In this document: in pieces, positions 49,430 to 61,345 of the stretch
Layout: every line of letters starts with the position of its first letter
How positions within the stretch are numbered: position 1 is the first letter of the stretch
DNA from: Jacaranda mimosifolia
Taxonomy: Eukaryota; Streptophyta; Magnoliopsida; Lamiales; Bignoniaceae
Assembly (NCBI GenBank): GCA_018894105.1
Contig: CM032122.1
Span: 21,177,674 to 21,241,673, forward strand
Reading direction: 5' to 3'
Length of the DNA stretch: 64,000 nt
The notes under the pieces: generated by a model
The model's database searches: none
Told to the model about the DNA's origin: nothing
The model's input: the letters and a program-made list of their open reading frames with translations, nothing else
Program-made: the position numbers and the translations under genes

Positions 49430-51814
49430 CTAATAATGTCCTCTAGTGCCACAAGCTCGGCGTTGCCGATGCCTTCGTGGTCGTCGTGGCCTTTCATGTG
49501 TAGCATCATATGACTGATGATGGCTTGGACTAGCCTCATGGTGATCACAATGATTTGTACTATCTAGAAAAGGTAATGGCGAGATATGAAATGAGTGGCG
49601 TGCTGGTGATGAATAATCATACTCCGTTGATCCCCATCCTAAACCAAGATCAGTAGCTACTAGTTCGAATACTGACTCTCTGCTTGCTGACATATATAGT
49701 GGTATAGGTGTTAATTCCAGATCTCCTGGTGGTTAACATTCGTAGCCGTCGGCAAACAAGTTTCGCAGCCTATTAACAAGACCTCCCACATCACTAACAC
49801 CACCTGACCTAAAAGAATGAGCATCATCATCAGTCGTGTTGTTGGATCTAATGATGCGTCTCCTCCTTCTCGTATGTGTACTACCACTGACTTGTTGTTG
49901 TTGAGGGACTTGGCTGGGAAAACGTTGTCTAGATGCCAACTGATGAACGTTATCAGCAATTAATCGATGATCATTCCTCATTTGAATAAAGTCCATAACC
50001 TCAGCATCATCGGCAACAGAATCACAACTGATAATCAAATTGTGCATTTGATCTGTCTCGAAAAAATATAAATGTATCATAATGTTAAATATCATTTAAA
50101 TAAATGAAGGATATATTGCATGATTACTATACATACCACATGTTGCCAAGCGCGTGGATCCTCTGGATGGTACCCCATTCGTGTGTTCTCATTTGATGGA
50201 CTTATTATTCGACGTGTAATTCGATCATACCATAACATGTATCCATTTTTCATAGTGATTGATTCGACAATAAGAGGTCCATGCACAATAAGCTGCTCTC
50301 TGTTACCCCATTGACCAACATAATCCATGTGATAAATGTACTAATCTTGTCCAGGATGACCTCTACGTGATACGTCATGAAATATTGAACCTCTCTCAGC
50401 CGGTGGTGGAGGAATATGTTGTCGCATCCCAAATTGCCTTAGCATTCGTTCTGGATGATGCATCTCAATTATAGCAAAGTTGATTAATGGACACGATGCT
50501 GTCCAAAGCCTCGGGGCACACTGGATTGGCAAGGTTTGAATGTCTTGGATCGGGTCATATAGTTGCCATATAAATTGCATATAAATTTATTGAGCCATAT
50601 TTATACAAATAAATAACTTATCAGAATATTTGATGTAAAAAGTATTATTATTATACAATTTTTTACCTCATTTGCCGACATTCTATCAAGCATATCTCTT
50701 ATGATTCGTACAGAGTGACTTGCTGTTTGAGCGAAAGAATTATAATGCCACCACCTAAAAATCCATTCAATTGATATTAATATAACAATTTATATTATCC
50801 ATATACATAGAAAAAAGTTGCATGAAAATGTTAATAAACTATAACATATATTATCTTACCAAGCACCATATGGAGGAATTGGCAGTCCATCAACTACTTC
50901 TGGAGCTTCATTGCCATCGACGCGAGAAGTTAATCTTATAGGTGTCAATGTTGTAATGCGTGACCATGCCCAAATCTACAATTAACAATTTTTTAGGCGT
51001 CGTACCTAATTGCTAGAATTAACATAAAGGTAAAATAATACTACTTCACCTGTAACAACTGCATCGCTCCACCAACATTTGATCTTCCTCTACGTGATGC
51101 AGTGCAAAGCTCACGATACATGAACGATAAAACTGCGTTACCCCAACTAAAGTTACGGACTTCATAGATTTGCTTCATATGCTGTAAGTAAACCAATGAT
51201 ATTGCAGAACCTGATGAGCTTGGGCACATAAGACCTCCAAGAAGTATCAACGCACAAACACGTGCGTATTGTTGGACCTCCAAAACTGTGCTATGATCCG
51301 TAATTCTATTATTATGTACATGGTCTGTAAGAGCAGTAAGATGAAGTTGTGACCCCCTAAGGTCTCGTTCTTCCAGAATAAATCTGAGATAACGATGACA
51401 ATAATCTTGCCACTGCATGAGATTGCGAACATTGTCTATACCGGTAACAGCAATACCATCTATCGGTAATGCCCAAATAATTGCTATATCTTGCAACGTA
51501 ACTGTAGCCTCTCCCACACGTAAATGAAATGTGTGAGTCTCTGAGCGCCACCTCTCGACTAGAGCCGTAATCACATGAACATAAGTCTCAATATTTCTAC
51601 AAATGTACACACCATAGAATCACATCTCATTTAATAAAGATAATACACGAGGGTGTAGAGCTTGGCGTCCTATAATTCTCCAAAATCTTCTATCTCCTCG
51701 TCTAACAAGTAAAGTATCATCTATATCTCCAGCTAATACACTCTCTGATCGATGGCCATCTTGCATGTATAAGACACTGGGATCACGTGGACCATATATA
51801 TCTCTTATATCCAT
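49430..51814 (-). pseudogene. Plant mobile domain (PMD) gene of MULE-2
   Basis: This is a multi-exon minus-strand gene. Exon A is 51814-51050 (MDIRDIYGPRDPSVL, then RSETHTFHLRVGEATVTLQD, the PMD hallmark, and IIWALPIDGIAVTG). Exon B is 50975-50860, exon C 50754-50667, exon D about 50574-50137 (WQLYDPIQDIQTLP, RMLRQFGMRQHIPPPP), and exon E from 50052 to a basic tail ending at 49430. Introns A-C have GT/AG ends; the D acceptor reads AA instead of AG and the D/E junction is not settled. In-frame stops lie at about 51620, 50344 and 49733. PMD proteins (MAIN/MAIL1 family) act in genome stability and silencing in plants; the role in transposons is unclear. Confidence 0.8.
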
Positions 51815-51974
51815 CTTGAAATATTTGCTGAAAAAATAAATAAAAAAATATGATTAGGTACATCCAAAATATTTATTGGTATATTAATGTGAATGACAAA
51901 CAAATTGAGGATTGGAATCATTAACTAAAACTAATATTTTCCACCAAGTTAAGATATTTATTGGTATATTAATG

Positions 51975-53473
51975 CTCCACTAAAATTAACACTGACAAAA
52001 GATTTCCACCAAGTCAAGATAGCCTGCATCATTAGGCACATGTCACTAGGATGGACACATATTTATTAATAAATCATAATTTCACAAACTAAATGAAAAT
52101 TTAAATTTTAATACAATTCAATATGTAGTACCACAAAATTTAACTCAATAATAATTCTAACAAAATTTGTAATTCAAATAAAAACATAACTCTAACAAAT
52201 ATAACAACATATAAAACTAACATAAAATGTAATCCAAATTTCAACTAATACATAAATCATTATTTTTGTTAAATCAAATTATTATACCAAAAATAATAAA
52301 TTATTATTTGAGTTTAACCAACACTAAATCAAATTTCAACTAAAACATGATTAAGTTTTAACTAATTGAGACAAATTATATAAAATATAATTCATATAAC
52401 TAAAACATAAATCAAATTTTAACTAATAAATAAATAAATTTTAACTAATTGAGACAAATTATATAATACATATTTCATATAACTAAAACATAAATCAAAC
52501 TTTAATTACTGGAGATAATTAATGAAAACATAATGAACATAACTAAAACATAATTAAATTTTAGCATAATTAAAATAATTACCTCAATCAAGCGAAATAA
52601 TACACAAGTATACACCCTTCAAACCTGAAACAATAACTCAAACAATCATTTTATTTTATTTTTTTCTAATTTAAAAAAAATAATTCAGATCTGGCTGCTG
52701 GCCAGCAGCAACACCAGCACCAAGCAACACGCTGGTGCTGCTGGCCAGCACCAGCAGGTGCGGCCGGCCAAAGTTACATAGAAAAGGACCAAAAAAAAAA
52801 AAACAAACAAAAGGAAGAAGAGAGGAGGAGGAGAAGGAGAAAGGATTACCTGAGTCATATCAAATGAAATGAAAATGAAACAAATGTTTTTATTACTATT
52901 AAACTAACATTTCTTTTGAAAAAAAATTTTAGAATAATTTTTTAAAAAAATTAATAAGGTATTTAATATTTTTAATTAATTATTACATTAAATATTTTTT
53001 CGGTAAATATAAGTTTTAGAATTTTTTAAATAGCAAAATTTTAATATTTTCATATATGTAAAATATATATGTGTGTATATATAAGTGAAGTAATGAATCA
53101 TTGATATGAAAGATGGAGTGAGAAAATGAGAGGATAGTGCTTTTTAGGGTGTAGGGCTTTTTGAGTGAATTATGAGAGAATTTTCTGGGTAAAAAATTAG
53201 AGTATTTTGGGAAAAATATTGGAGAATGTGCATGCATTTTGAAATATTTTGGGGGCTGAAAAATATTTTCCCAAAATATAGGAGAAGAAGCCCTAAAAGA
53301 ATTTATACACAAAAAAATAAAATTTTTTAGAATAAAAAATTATGGGTACAGTAACTATTCATTACTGTTGAAAGTTACACTCACAGACTGCAACTTACTA
53401 TAAAATTGTAAAACTTGTGAATAGTGCTGTATTTTTGTAATTTTTTTTTTTGCTATTTTTTTATAAAAAAGCC
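51975..53473 (-). repeat. MULE-2 right terminal inverted repeat
   Basis: This is the reverse-complement partner of 44515-45968, with a GC-rich insertion at about 52694-52768 that the left arm lacks. It would carry the promoter and leader of the PMD gene. Confidence 0.88.
52694..52768. repeat. GC-rich quasi-palindrome in the right MULE-2 arm only
   Basis: About 70 bp built from CTGCTGGCCAGCAGC, AACACCAGCACCAAGC and its near complement GCTGGTGCTGCTGGCCAGC. It is strikingly GC-rich in AT-rich surroundings. In the left arm (about 45240-45252) the corresponding place simply reads GGCTGGCCAGATCTG, so this looks like a local expansion of the GGCCAGC motif. Confidence 0.8.
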
Positions 53474-55249
53474 CAATTATTGTGTAAAGAATTATTTTTC
53501 AATTAAATTATAATATTCATAAAAAAATCACTACTGTTATTGGCGATTTTTCAATTATAGTGTATAGTCATCAATTGCTTCTTGAAAAAAAAAAAGTACA
53601 ACATAATCATCAAATCCACCATTTGTCAATTATCTTAGATTTGATGACTTCTTGCTAATAAAGACACAATCTCCAATGGTCTTATACCCATTGAGTAGTC
53701 ATGTCTATAGCCTTGATAATGGACATACACTTTTTGAGGGGAAGTTGTCCAATAAAGATATATATCTACACAACAACTAGCATCTTACAAATGTGATTGT
53801 GATATTTACTTGCAATGCTAATAAAGACACACAAGTTCAAATATCTTGTCACCTAAATGCCAATGAGTAGTCACCCCAATGAATTGACACGTTCATCAAT
53901 TTATTTTTTTTAAATCAGTACATGAAGAGTAAAATAAGGACAGATTCCTAAGCACACTAATTGTTTAGGCCATAAAATGGTTATTCACATTCATTATTTC
54001 TGACACAACGTATTGGCATTGATAATGGCGACAAACGATTGAATATTTCCAAAGTTAATATTCGAATTTTTTTTAATATTATAAACAAATATCAAACATA
54101 TTTTCACATCACACCATTAGCACTTATACAATTATATATATTACTTATTTTTAAGTAATACTTATGGCAAAGTCGTAGTAATGTACCTAAACATATAAAT
54201 GTCATTAGCTTATTTAATAGCATGCAACAAAGATAAAATGATAATGTTCCGACAAAGATAATTTTAAATGTCTTGTTAATATTTTACTAGAAATGCATGT
54301 AGGGACATATTAAATAACACATTTGAAAATACACTAAAAAAATATAATATTAGTGACAAAATAAGAAGTGACAAAGTAGGCTACTTGTCTTATGAAAACC
54401 TTGTTGATATTTATTTTTCTTTCAGCCTTTTTGTTTTATTTTTTGTAACGCCCCTAAAATTTGGGATTATAGAAAATAAGGATTTAGAATTCAAGATACT
54501 AACTGGTCAGATTTTTTAGGCCCAAAAATTCGACCAATCATGTAATGCCCCTAAAATTTGGGATTACAGAAAATAAGGATTTAGAATTAAAGATATTGAA
54601 CATACATATACATACATGGTTTATATATATTATTAAGAATTAAGGTGCTGCCATCCCAAATAACGATACTTTTTCTTTTAGAAATTTAATTCTATTTTTG
54701 AATTTTCAAAAATTAATAGTGAAATTTAAAATTATAAAATAAAAAATATAATTTTTTACAGTTGGACTAAATTCCAAACTTTTCAAAAGTTACTTAAAAA
54801 CATAAAATTAAAATATAAAAAAATAAAATATTATTTAAAAAAAATGAATATGTTGCTAATCAAATTGGCGACACCTTCAAAAGTAATAAATAAATCACAC
54901 CACTAATCTTGCCTCCCCAAACTCTTGCTAACCCTCCTGTGTGTGCTTGTATATGTATAATATAAATATATATATACATATATTATAAATAAATCTACTT
55001 GAATATTGCATTTATAAATAATAATTTTTCAATATACACAAAGGTATCGCTACTTCAAGTAGCGACGCTTTCGTATTTTTATCTAAAAAAAGTGACACGT
55101 TTTTCATATATTATTTTTAAATAAAAAATTTATAATAGTTATAAACGTACCACTACTTGAGATAGCAATGTCTTTGTATTTTATAGTAATTATAAAGGTA
55201 CCACTATTTGAAATTTTCAAAAAAATTCACCCAATATCATTTTTATTTT
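53474..55249. other. Right loop of the giant element, with diverged direct copies of arm sequence
   Basis: There is no gene. Blocks here match the left arm and left loop in direct orientation but are diverged. ACACAACGTATTGGCATTGA at 54004 matches 42556, and CTTATGAAAACCTTGTT at 54390 matches 43493. A duplicated block (GCTAATAAAGACACA, at 53656 and 53818) and further TCGCTA-TAGCGA units (53528, 55046) are present. Confidence 0.55.
54444..54620 (+). repeat. Two tandem copies of a gypsy LTR start (TGTAACGCCCC)
   Basis: The unit of 97 bp at 54444 starts TGTAACGCCCCTAAAATTTG. The next starts at 54541 with TGTAATGCCCCTAAAATTTG, and both continue GGGATTAYAGAAAATAAGGA. The start resembles that of plant Ty3/gypsy LTRs. 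Only this fragment is present. Confidence 0.6.
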
Positions 55250-58200
55250 TATTTTCAAAACACATTTTTCAATAACCTATATATCTTTTTCCAATAACCT
55301 TTATATCTTCTCTCTTTATTCTATTATTTCTATCTCTCTTCACCTAAAACCTATTAAAATCAACATAATTATTACATTTCCGACATCTCATCTAAATACA
55401 AACTCATTTTCAGCTCATTTCCAATAACTAACTTTTCAAATTTTAGAAATCATGGAAATGGAAATTGAAAATGGAAATAAGAAATATATTTGTTAATAAT
55501 ATTTAAAAGAAAAGAATTTGGAATATAGAAACATTGAATCCTTCGTCGCTATAATCCATGTCGATACGCTGTGTCAGAACCAATGTACGTCACCAGCCAT
55601 TTTAGCTAGCTATGCAATTAATATGCTCAGTAGACCGTCCTTGCTTTAGTCATCATGTCAGTCCATTAGTGTTGTTTTTCGTTCCATTCTGGGTGCGCTA
55701 TAGGACGAGGCAATTACATTGATGGTGGGAGTACTGAAAAAATGCTTGGTGAACTACCTAAATCCAAATTGCTAACTATTGAATCACCAATATTTTAGTA
55801 CTTTATTATTATTATTATTATGATTAGATTATTTTGTTTTATTATTATATTATATATTTATTATTATTTTATTATATATTATATATATATATGAAGCACG
55901 TGTGAACAGTGCATTTGGCGTGTGTGTTTTTTTACATTTTTTTTGTGTTTTTTTGTTGCGAAACGGCATCATTTTGAAGAAGCAGTACTTTGTTTGTTTG
56001 CAAATTCCAATTTGTGCTCTGTTGGTTGTTCTACATTTCGTTTTTTGTTGGTTTAGGTAGTGGGCCCTCGCAATCAGTCAAAAGGAATTAGTTTTATTTT
56101 ATGAATTTTTTCTTTTTTCTTTTTAATTTATTTGTGTCATTAGGGCCTACCCACATAGCTAGAAGGAAAAAATGGCAGACATCCTTTTTCGGAAAGCAAG
56201 TTTTGCTTTCTCTTAATGCGAATTTTTTTTCTACTCACATTTGCTTTTACAAAATTATTATAAATTAAAGAATTTATTTTTATTGTGTAAAAATTTTTAG
56301 AATTTTTTTGAAATTTAAATATTAATTTATAATGAAAAATTATAAAATATAAATTTTAAAATTTATTTTCTAATTAACTAATTTTTAGAAATAACAACAA
56401 GTTTAACAAGTTGATAACTAAATAAATTTCCAAACATGAAAAATTAATAAGTACAAATTACAAGTTTTCTCATGTTTGGAAAAGAATTATTTAATTTAGT
56501 TTTTTTAAATACTTTTGAATATTTTAAAACATTTTACACAATAAATTCTTTAATGTATAATGTTTAAAAAATTGAATTTCATGAAAAATTTAGGAATATT
56601 TTATATTTAAATTTATGAAGGTTATTGAAATTTTTTATGATAATTTTACGAAACACATTAATTAATATCATTAGCTGAAGATCAAAAAATCAATTCAAAC
56701 TAAAATTTAAAAATTATTTGCAATTTTATTATTTCCTTGTATAATTTATAATTATTAGAATCTAAAATATAATTTAAATTTAGAAATGACATGTTTAATA
56801 AAATCTAATTTAAAATCTAATTTTTTATTAAATTCTCAAATTTTATTAAAAATCGTACTTTTGGTCCCATAACTTAGGCCTCGCCAATTTTCCCCCCACA
56901 ACCCACCTGTTAATTAAAATATAATTTGAATTTAGAAATGACTCGGCCGGTAACCAAAAGCCAAAATTACCAATTTGAAAGAGAGAGAAAAAAAAATTAG
57001 AATGTTACTTATGTTTGTTATGCTATATATGATGATGAATATCTTTTTCTGCTACTAATATCTATACATTTGTATTGGTAGTCCTTTTACTTTTAAATTG
57101 ATAAATGTGTATATCAGTCTCCAAATTACATCAATAATATAAGAATGACTAATAATTTTGGCCATGAAAGTGTTCTGTTATAAAAAAATTTAATAGGGGG
57201 TGTTCGCAGTTCGGTTTGGATCGATTTTGGAACAAAAAATCAACGGATCCAAATTATATAATATCTATTAGATCGGTTAAATTTTTATTGTAAATCCGAT
57301 TCAATCCAATCCGTTTTAAATCGGTTTGGCTTGGATCTGTTAATTCAATTTTTCAATTTAAATTCTTAATTGAAATATTTGACAAGTTACTCTTGATAAC
57401 TAAACTATTTTAATCAATTAATTTGTAAATTTCGTTTAGCTATCATATCACACTAATATTGTGGAATTAAGTTAAATTATGTAAGAACACACAACTATAA
57501 AATTATAAGTCCACAATAATTATTCATATGTATTTGATTTTTGAAAGTGAAAAAATCCTAGGTTTATTTTATTTTAATTTATTTGTATATTTTAAAATTA
57601 AGATATATATTCTTTTAACTTATTAGTATATATATTTTGATTTGATTTGGATTGGATCGATTTTTGAGATTAAAATTAAAAATCGATCCAATCTAATTGA
57701 TTTTTTTTTTATAAAAAAAAATCTAATTCAATCCATAAAATACGAAAAGGTAATAATGATTACAGTAACCCAAAATAATAAGGAATCGCTACTTAAGGAA
57801 GCGTGTAAGCTATAATTTAATATTATAAATAAAAAAAGAATTATTTCATAAATTAGTATTATAAAATACTGTAATAAATAAAGTACAATTATTACACTAA
57901 TTTAAAAAAAAACCAACAATTTAACTTAATATAATAAATAAATAGGAAAATAGACAAACAAGTAATATAATATGTGGCACAATATAATAAATAAAGAAAA
58001 AATAACTATAATAAATAATCTATAATGATTACAATAAATAAAAAAAAAGGAAAAGAAAAGAACAATGAAATCGCTACTTAATGTAGCGATTAAAATATAA
58101 CTTAATATAATAAATAAAAAATAAAATAAAAAATAAATATATAAATTGATATAATAAATAAAGAAAAAGTCGCTATCAATAATTGATTGATTAAATATAA

Positions 58201-60361
58201 TAATAAAAAATGTGTAATGATTACAATAATTTACAAAAAAAAATAATAATAAAGAAAAATCACTATCAAAAAGTATGTTAGGGTATTGCGAGATGTAAAA
58301 ATAAGCAATGTATAGTGATTACCATAATTAAAAAAAGGAAAATCACTAATTAGTTACTTCTTGAGGTGGCGACTAATTTGGACAAAATGTGTTTGAATAA
58401 TGTAACATTTACATATATGTACACACAACTTTTTTATTCCTTTTCCAACTAAATCGCTTTTTAGTCTAGCAATTTTTGGTTTCAACAATATAAATATTTT
58501 AATATATGTATATATAGAGAGAGAGAGAGAGAGGGAAGGAGAGAGAGAGAGAGAGAGATTTTTTTAAAGTTTAATCACTACTCAAACTATCAAAATAATG
58601 TTTGAATAATTAAATAATTTAATATATATACATTGAGCTTTATTATTTTTTCAATTAAATTGCTACTCAATCTATCCATTTTATGTTTGAATAAAATTTA
58701 TATTTTTTAAATGGTATAGATCTATACAATAATCGCTAATACCATTAGCGATATAAGTATTTTTTAAATATATATATATAAATACACAATAAAATCGCTT
58801 ACAAGGTTAGTGATAATTGTTTCTTTTAATTTTAGAATTGTTTTTAAATTGTCGCTATCCATCTTGGTGATATTTTTTTTAGTAAATCCCACACTCTAAA
58901 ATTTTTTGTTACACTTTTATACAAATAGTAAAATAAATAAATAGTAGTGATTGTTTTATGAATAAATTTTTTAATATTAAAATTTAATAAAATAAATAAT
59001 AAATAAATAAATAGTAAAATAAGGCTATACAATAATTGCTAATTCCATTAGCGATATAAATATTTTTTTTTTAAAATATAGAATAATATCGCTAACTAAC
59101 TAGGGTAGCGATAATTTCTTTTAAATGTGACAAATTTTTTTTTTAAATTGTCAATAAAAATCCTAGCGATACTTTTTTCATAGTAGCAATTGTTTTGTAA
59201 ATAATTTTTTTTAATATTACAATTTAATAAAATACATAATAATGAACAAATAGTACCGATTGTTTTATGAATAATTTTTTTTAATATTACAATTTAATAA
59301 AATACAAAATAATGAACAAATAGTTAAAAAGGGTTATACAATAATCACTAATACCATTAGCGATATAAGTATTTATAAAAATATATATATACAATAAATC
59401 GCTAGCAAGGTTAGCGATAATTATTTCTTTTAATTTTAGAATTTTTTTTTAAATTGTCGCTAACCATCTTGGTGATATATGATCACTAATAGTAGTAGCG
59501 ATTTTTTTACCCCTTTTTAAATTTACAGTTCTATTTCTTCTAAATTTACAATTTCAAAAATCTCCAATAGTAGTAGGGATTACCTTTTTTTAATATTACA
59601 TTTTATATTTTTTCTACCTTATGAATATTACGCAATTTAATATTACAATTTATACAATAATCGATAATCCTAGTAGCAATTTTTTTTCCTAATAGTACAT
59701 TTCACACATTAATCGCTAATAATAGTGGCAATTATTTTTTTGATATTAAAAGTTTAGGCCACTTTTTTATGCTAATAATAAATAGTACAGATTATTTATT
59801 TTTCATATTACAATTCGCAATATTTGCTTAATAACAGTAGCACTTCATTTTTTTTTAATATTACAATTTAAAGAATAACTTACAATTGTAGCGATTACTA
59901 TTTTTAATAGTAGATTTTTTTAATATTACAATCACATGCACTATTCATATTACGATATTTCTTTTTAATATTACAATGTACACAATAACCTAATAATAGT
60001 AGCATTTTTTTATAGTAATAATAAATAGTAGAGATTATTTTCTTATTATTATAATTTACAATAACAGTTTTATGAATATAATAAATTGCAGCATTTTTTT
60101 TATTATAATTTACAAAATATTCGCTATTAACACTAGCGATTCTTTTTTAATTTTAGCATTACATTAGTCGCTACTGTCAGTAGCGAGTCTCTCTCTCTCT
60201 CTTTTAAATATTATAGTTTATCAATTAGTCCATTTCGAGGGTTAAAAAGTAAAATCAGTTCTACTTGTCTTATCAACATCTCGTACCAAAACTTGAATTC
60301 AAAATTCTGATTGGTTTCTTTCGTTAGATATGTATGAGGATACCTGATGGTAGAAAACCCC
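55250..60361 (-). repeat. Right terminal inverted repeat of the giant element
   Basis: This is the partner of 37131-42880, by eye roughly 90% similar over long blocks. It contains a second array of TCGCTA-TAGCGA palindromes (about 57780-60190) and a shorter (GA)n tract at 58516-58558. It also has a hAT-end-like GGGGGTGTTCGCAGTTCGG at 57197. No gene. Confidence 0.85.
57780..60190. repeat. Array of TCGCTA-spacer-TAGCGA palindromes, right arm
   Basis: It mirrors 37290-39850. Clear units lie near 58072, 58732, 59033, 59088, 59342, 59398, 59480, 59712, 60120 and 60170. Several half-sites have mutated (for example ATCACTA for ATCGCTA), as expected from CG-site decay. Confidence 0.75.
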
Positions 60362-60370
60362 AAGTTTTCA

Positions 60371-60693
60371 ACAGCACACCTTGGTGATCTGTCCCACCAA
60401 TGCTGTTGCTCGCTTCACTTCATGTTTGATTTATAGCATCCTTTCCTTCTTTCTTTTTTTATATGTTTTGACTAACTTTGTTTTATTTCATTCGGTTCTT
60501 GATCTTGTATGTGTGTCTTGATCTCATGTTCTAATTTATTGGCGGTTATTTGTTTTGTCTTTTCTTTTTCCTTTTTTTTTTTTAAATGTTTCACTTGTCT
60601 TACAGTTTTTCGAAATAAGATTCATTCGTTTCAAGCCTTCTGGCCACGCTGGTTTCTCTATCTTCATGTTGTGGATCATACATTGGAATTATT
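60371..60693 (+). other. Sequence between the giant element and LINE ORF1
   Basis: T-rich with no recognisable gene. It may be the LINE 5' region. The open frame starting near 60509 has a hydrophobic, T-run-derived start and is probably not the true N-terminus. Confidence 0.35.
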
Positions 60694-61345
60694 AGGTAAG
60701 AAACTGACTTTGACAAATGCAGAGAGTGTTGGGGTAATTGTTTTAGACTCGGTTTGGAAAGGATATGTGTACAAAAATCACTTCATGGTCGCTAGCCAAG
60801 TAGTATCTTCCCGAAATTTTATAGCAGCGGTTATAAGATCCAACCTGCAATGCCTATTCCAACTGGTTAAAGGAATGGATCTTCAAATGTTTGATCATTC
60901 TTGGTTTACCATTTCCTTCAATCATTTTCTTGATACGCAACACACATTAGATGGTTGCCCTTGGATTATGGACAAAAATGCAGTTATTTTGGAGGATGTC
61001 TCGCTTGTTGACGACACCCGTTTGCAAAGATTGTAGTTCTTGTACATCATTTGTCTACGCCTAGCAAATCTAAGAGGTTGCAATGAGTATTGGAGATCCT
61101 GTTGGAAAATTTTTACAACTTTTGCCACCTAAGAATACTGGAGATCAACATCTCATGCGTATCAAGGCGTTACTCAATATCTCTCTAATCGTCTTAAACG
61201 AGGTTTTAATCTCTGTTCGGAATTGGGCAACGCTTTGTGGATTTCTTTTGACTACGAACGACTTCCAATCTTTATTACTTATGTGGCATTATTGGCCACC
61301 AAGAGAAGAGGTGTCCTATTCGTTACGAACCACATTTCATTGATC
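60694..61345 (+). pseudogene. Plant LINE ORF1 remnant (DUF4283-type)
   Basis: Open from about 60694 to the stop at 61034. It reads with the pattern of plant LINE ORF1 proteins: VIRSNLQCLFQLVKGMDLQM, DHSWFTISFNHFLD and LDGCPWIMDKNAVILED. After a stop and frame changes, GDPVGKFLQLLP (61093) and a degraded knuckle-like region (YERLPIFITYVALLATK, 61255-61305) follow. ORF1 proteins bind LINE RNA. It is broken, and its order before the endonuclease fits a LINE. Confidence 0.7.

Larger units (their letters stand above)
44515..53473. mobile_element. MULE-2: Mutator-like element with transposase and PMD genes, 8959 bp
   Basis: The ends are GGCTTTTTTTATAAAAAAATAG and its inverted copy. They are flanked by a 9 bp duplication with one mismatch: CGATTATTG (44506-44514) and CAATTATTG (53474-53482). 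Inverted repeats of about 1.45 kb (44515-45968) and 1.5 kb (51975-53473) flank two convergent genes: a MURA transposase (plus, 46456-49170) and a PMD gene (minus, 49430-51814). The convergent two-gene plan parallels maize MuDR, but the second gene is a PMD gene, not mudrB. Both genes carry a few stops and look recently inactivated. Confidence 0.9.
37131..60361. mobile_element. Giant foldback/Mutator-like element, 23.2 kb, with MULE-2 nested inside
   Basis: The ends are GGGTGTTTCTACC and GGTAGAAAACCCC. They are flanked by a perfect 9 bp target duplication, AAGTTTTCA (37122-37130 and 60362-60370). The two arms are long inverted repeats: about 5750 bp on the left (37131-42880) and about 5110 bp on the right (55250-60361). 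The loop of about 12.4 kb includes the 8959 bp MULE-2; without it the element would be about 14.3 kb. A 9 bp duplication is typical of Mutator and of FARE/foldback-type elements. No transposase belonging to the element itself is seen, so it is presumably non-autonomous. The outer arms are arrays of TCGCTA...TAGCGA palindromes. Confidence 0.88.

Noticed and set aside
44699..53297. Element bounded by GGGCTTCTTCTC ends, as an alternative to MULE-2
   Set aside because: The inverted similarity continues 184 bp further out on both sides. A 9 bp duplication is found only at 44506/53474; the flanks of the inner ends are inverted copies, not direct repeats.
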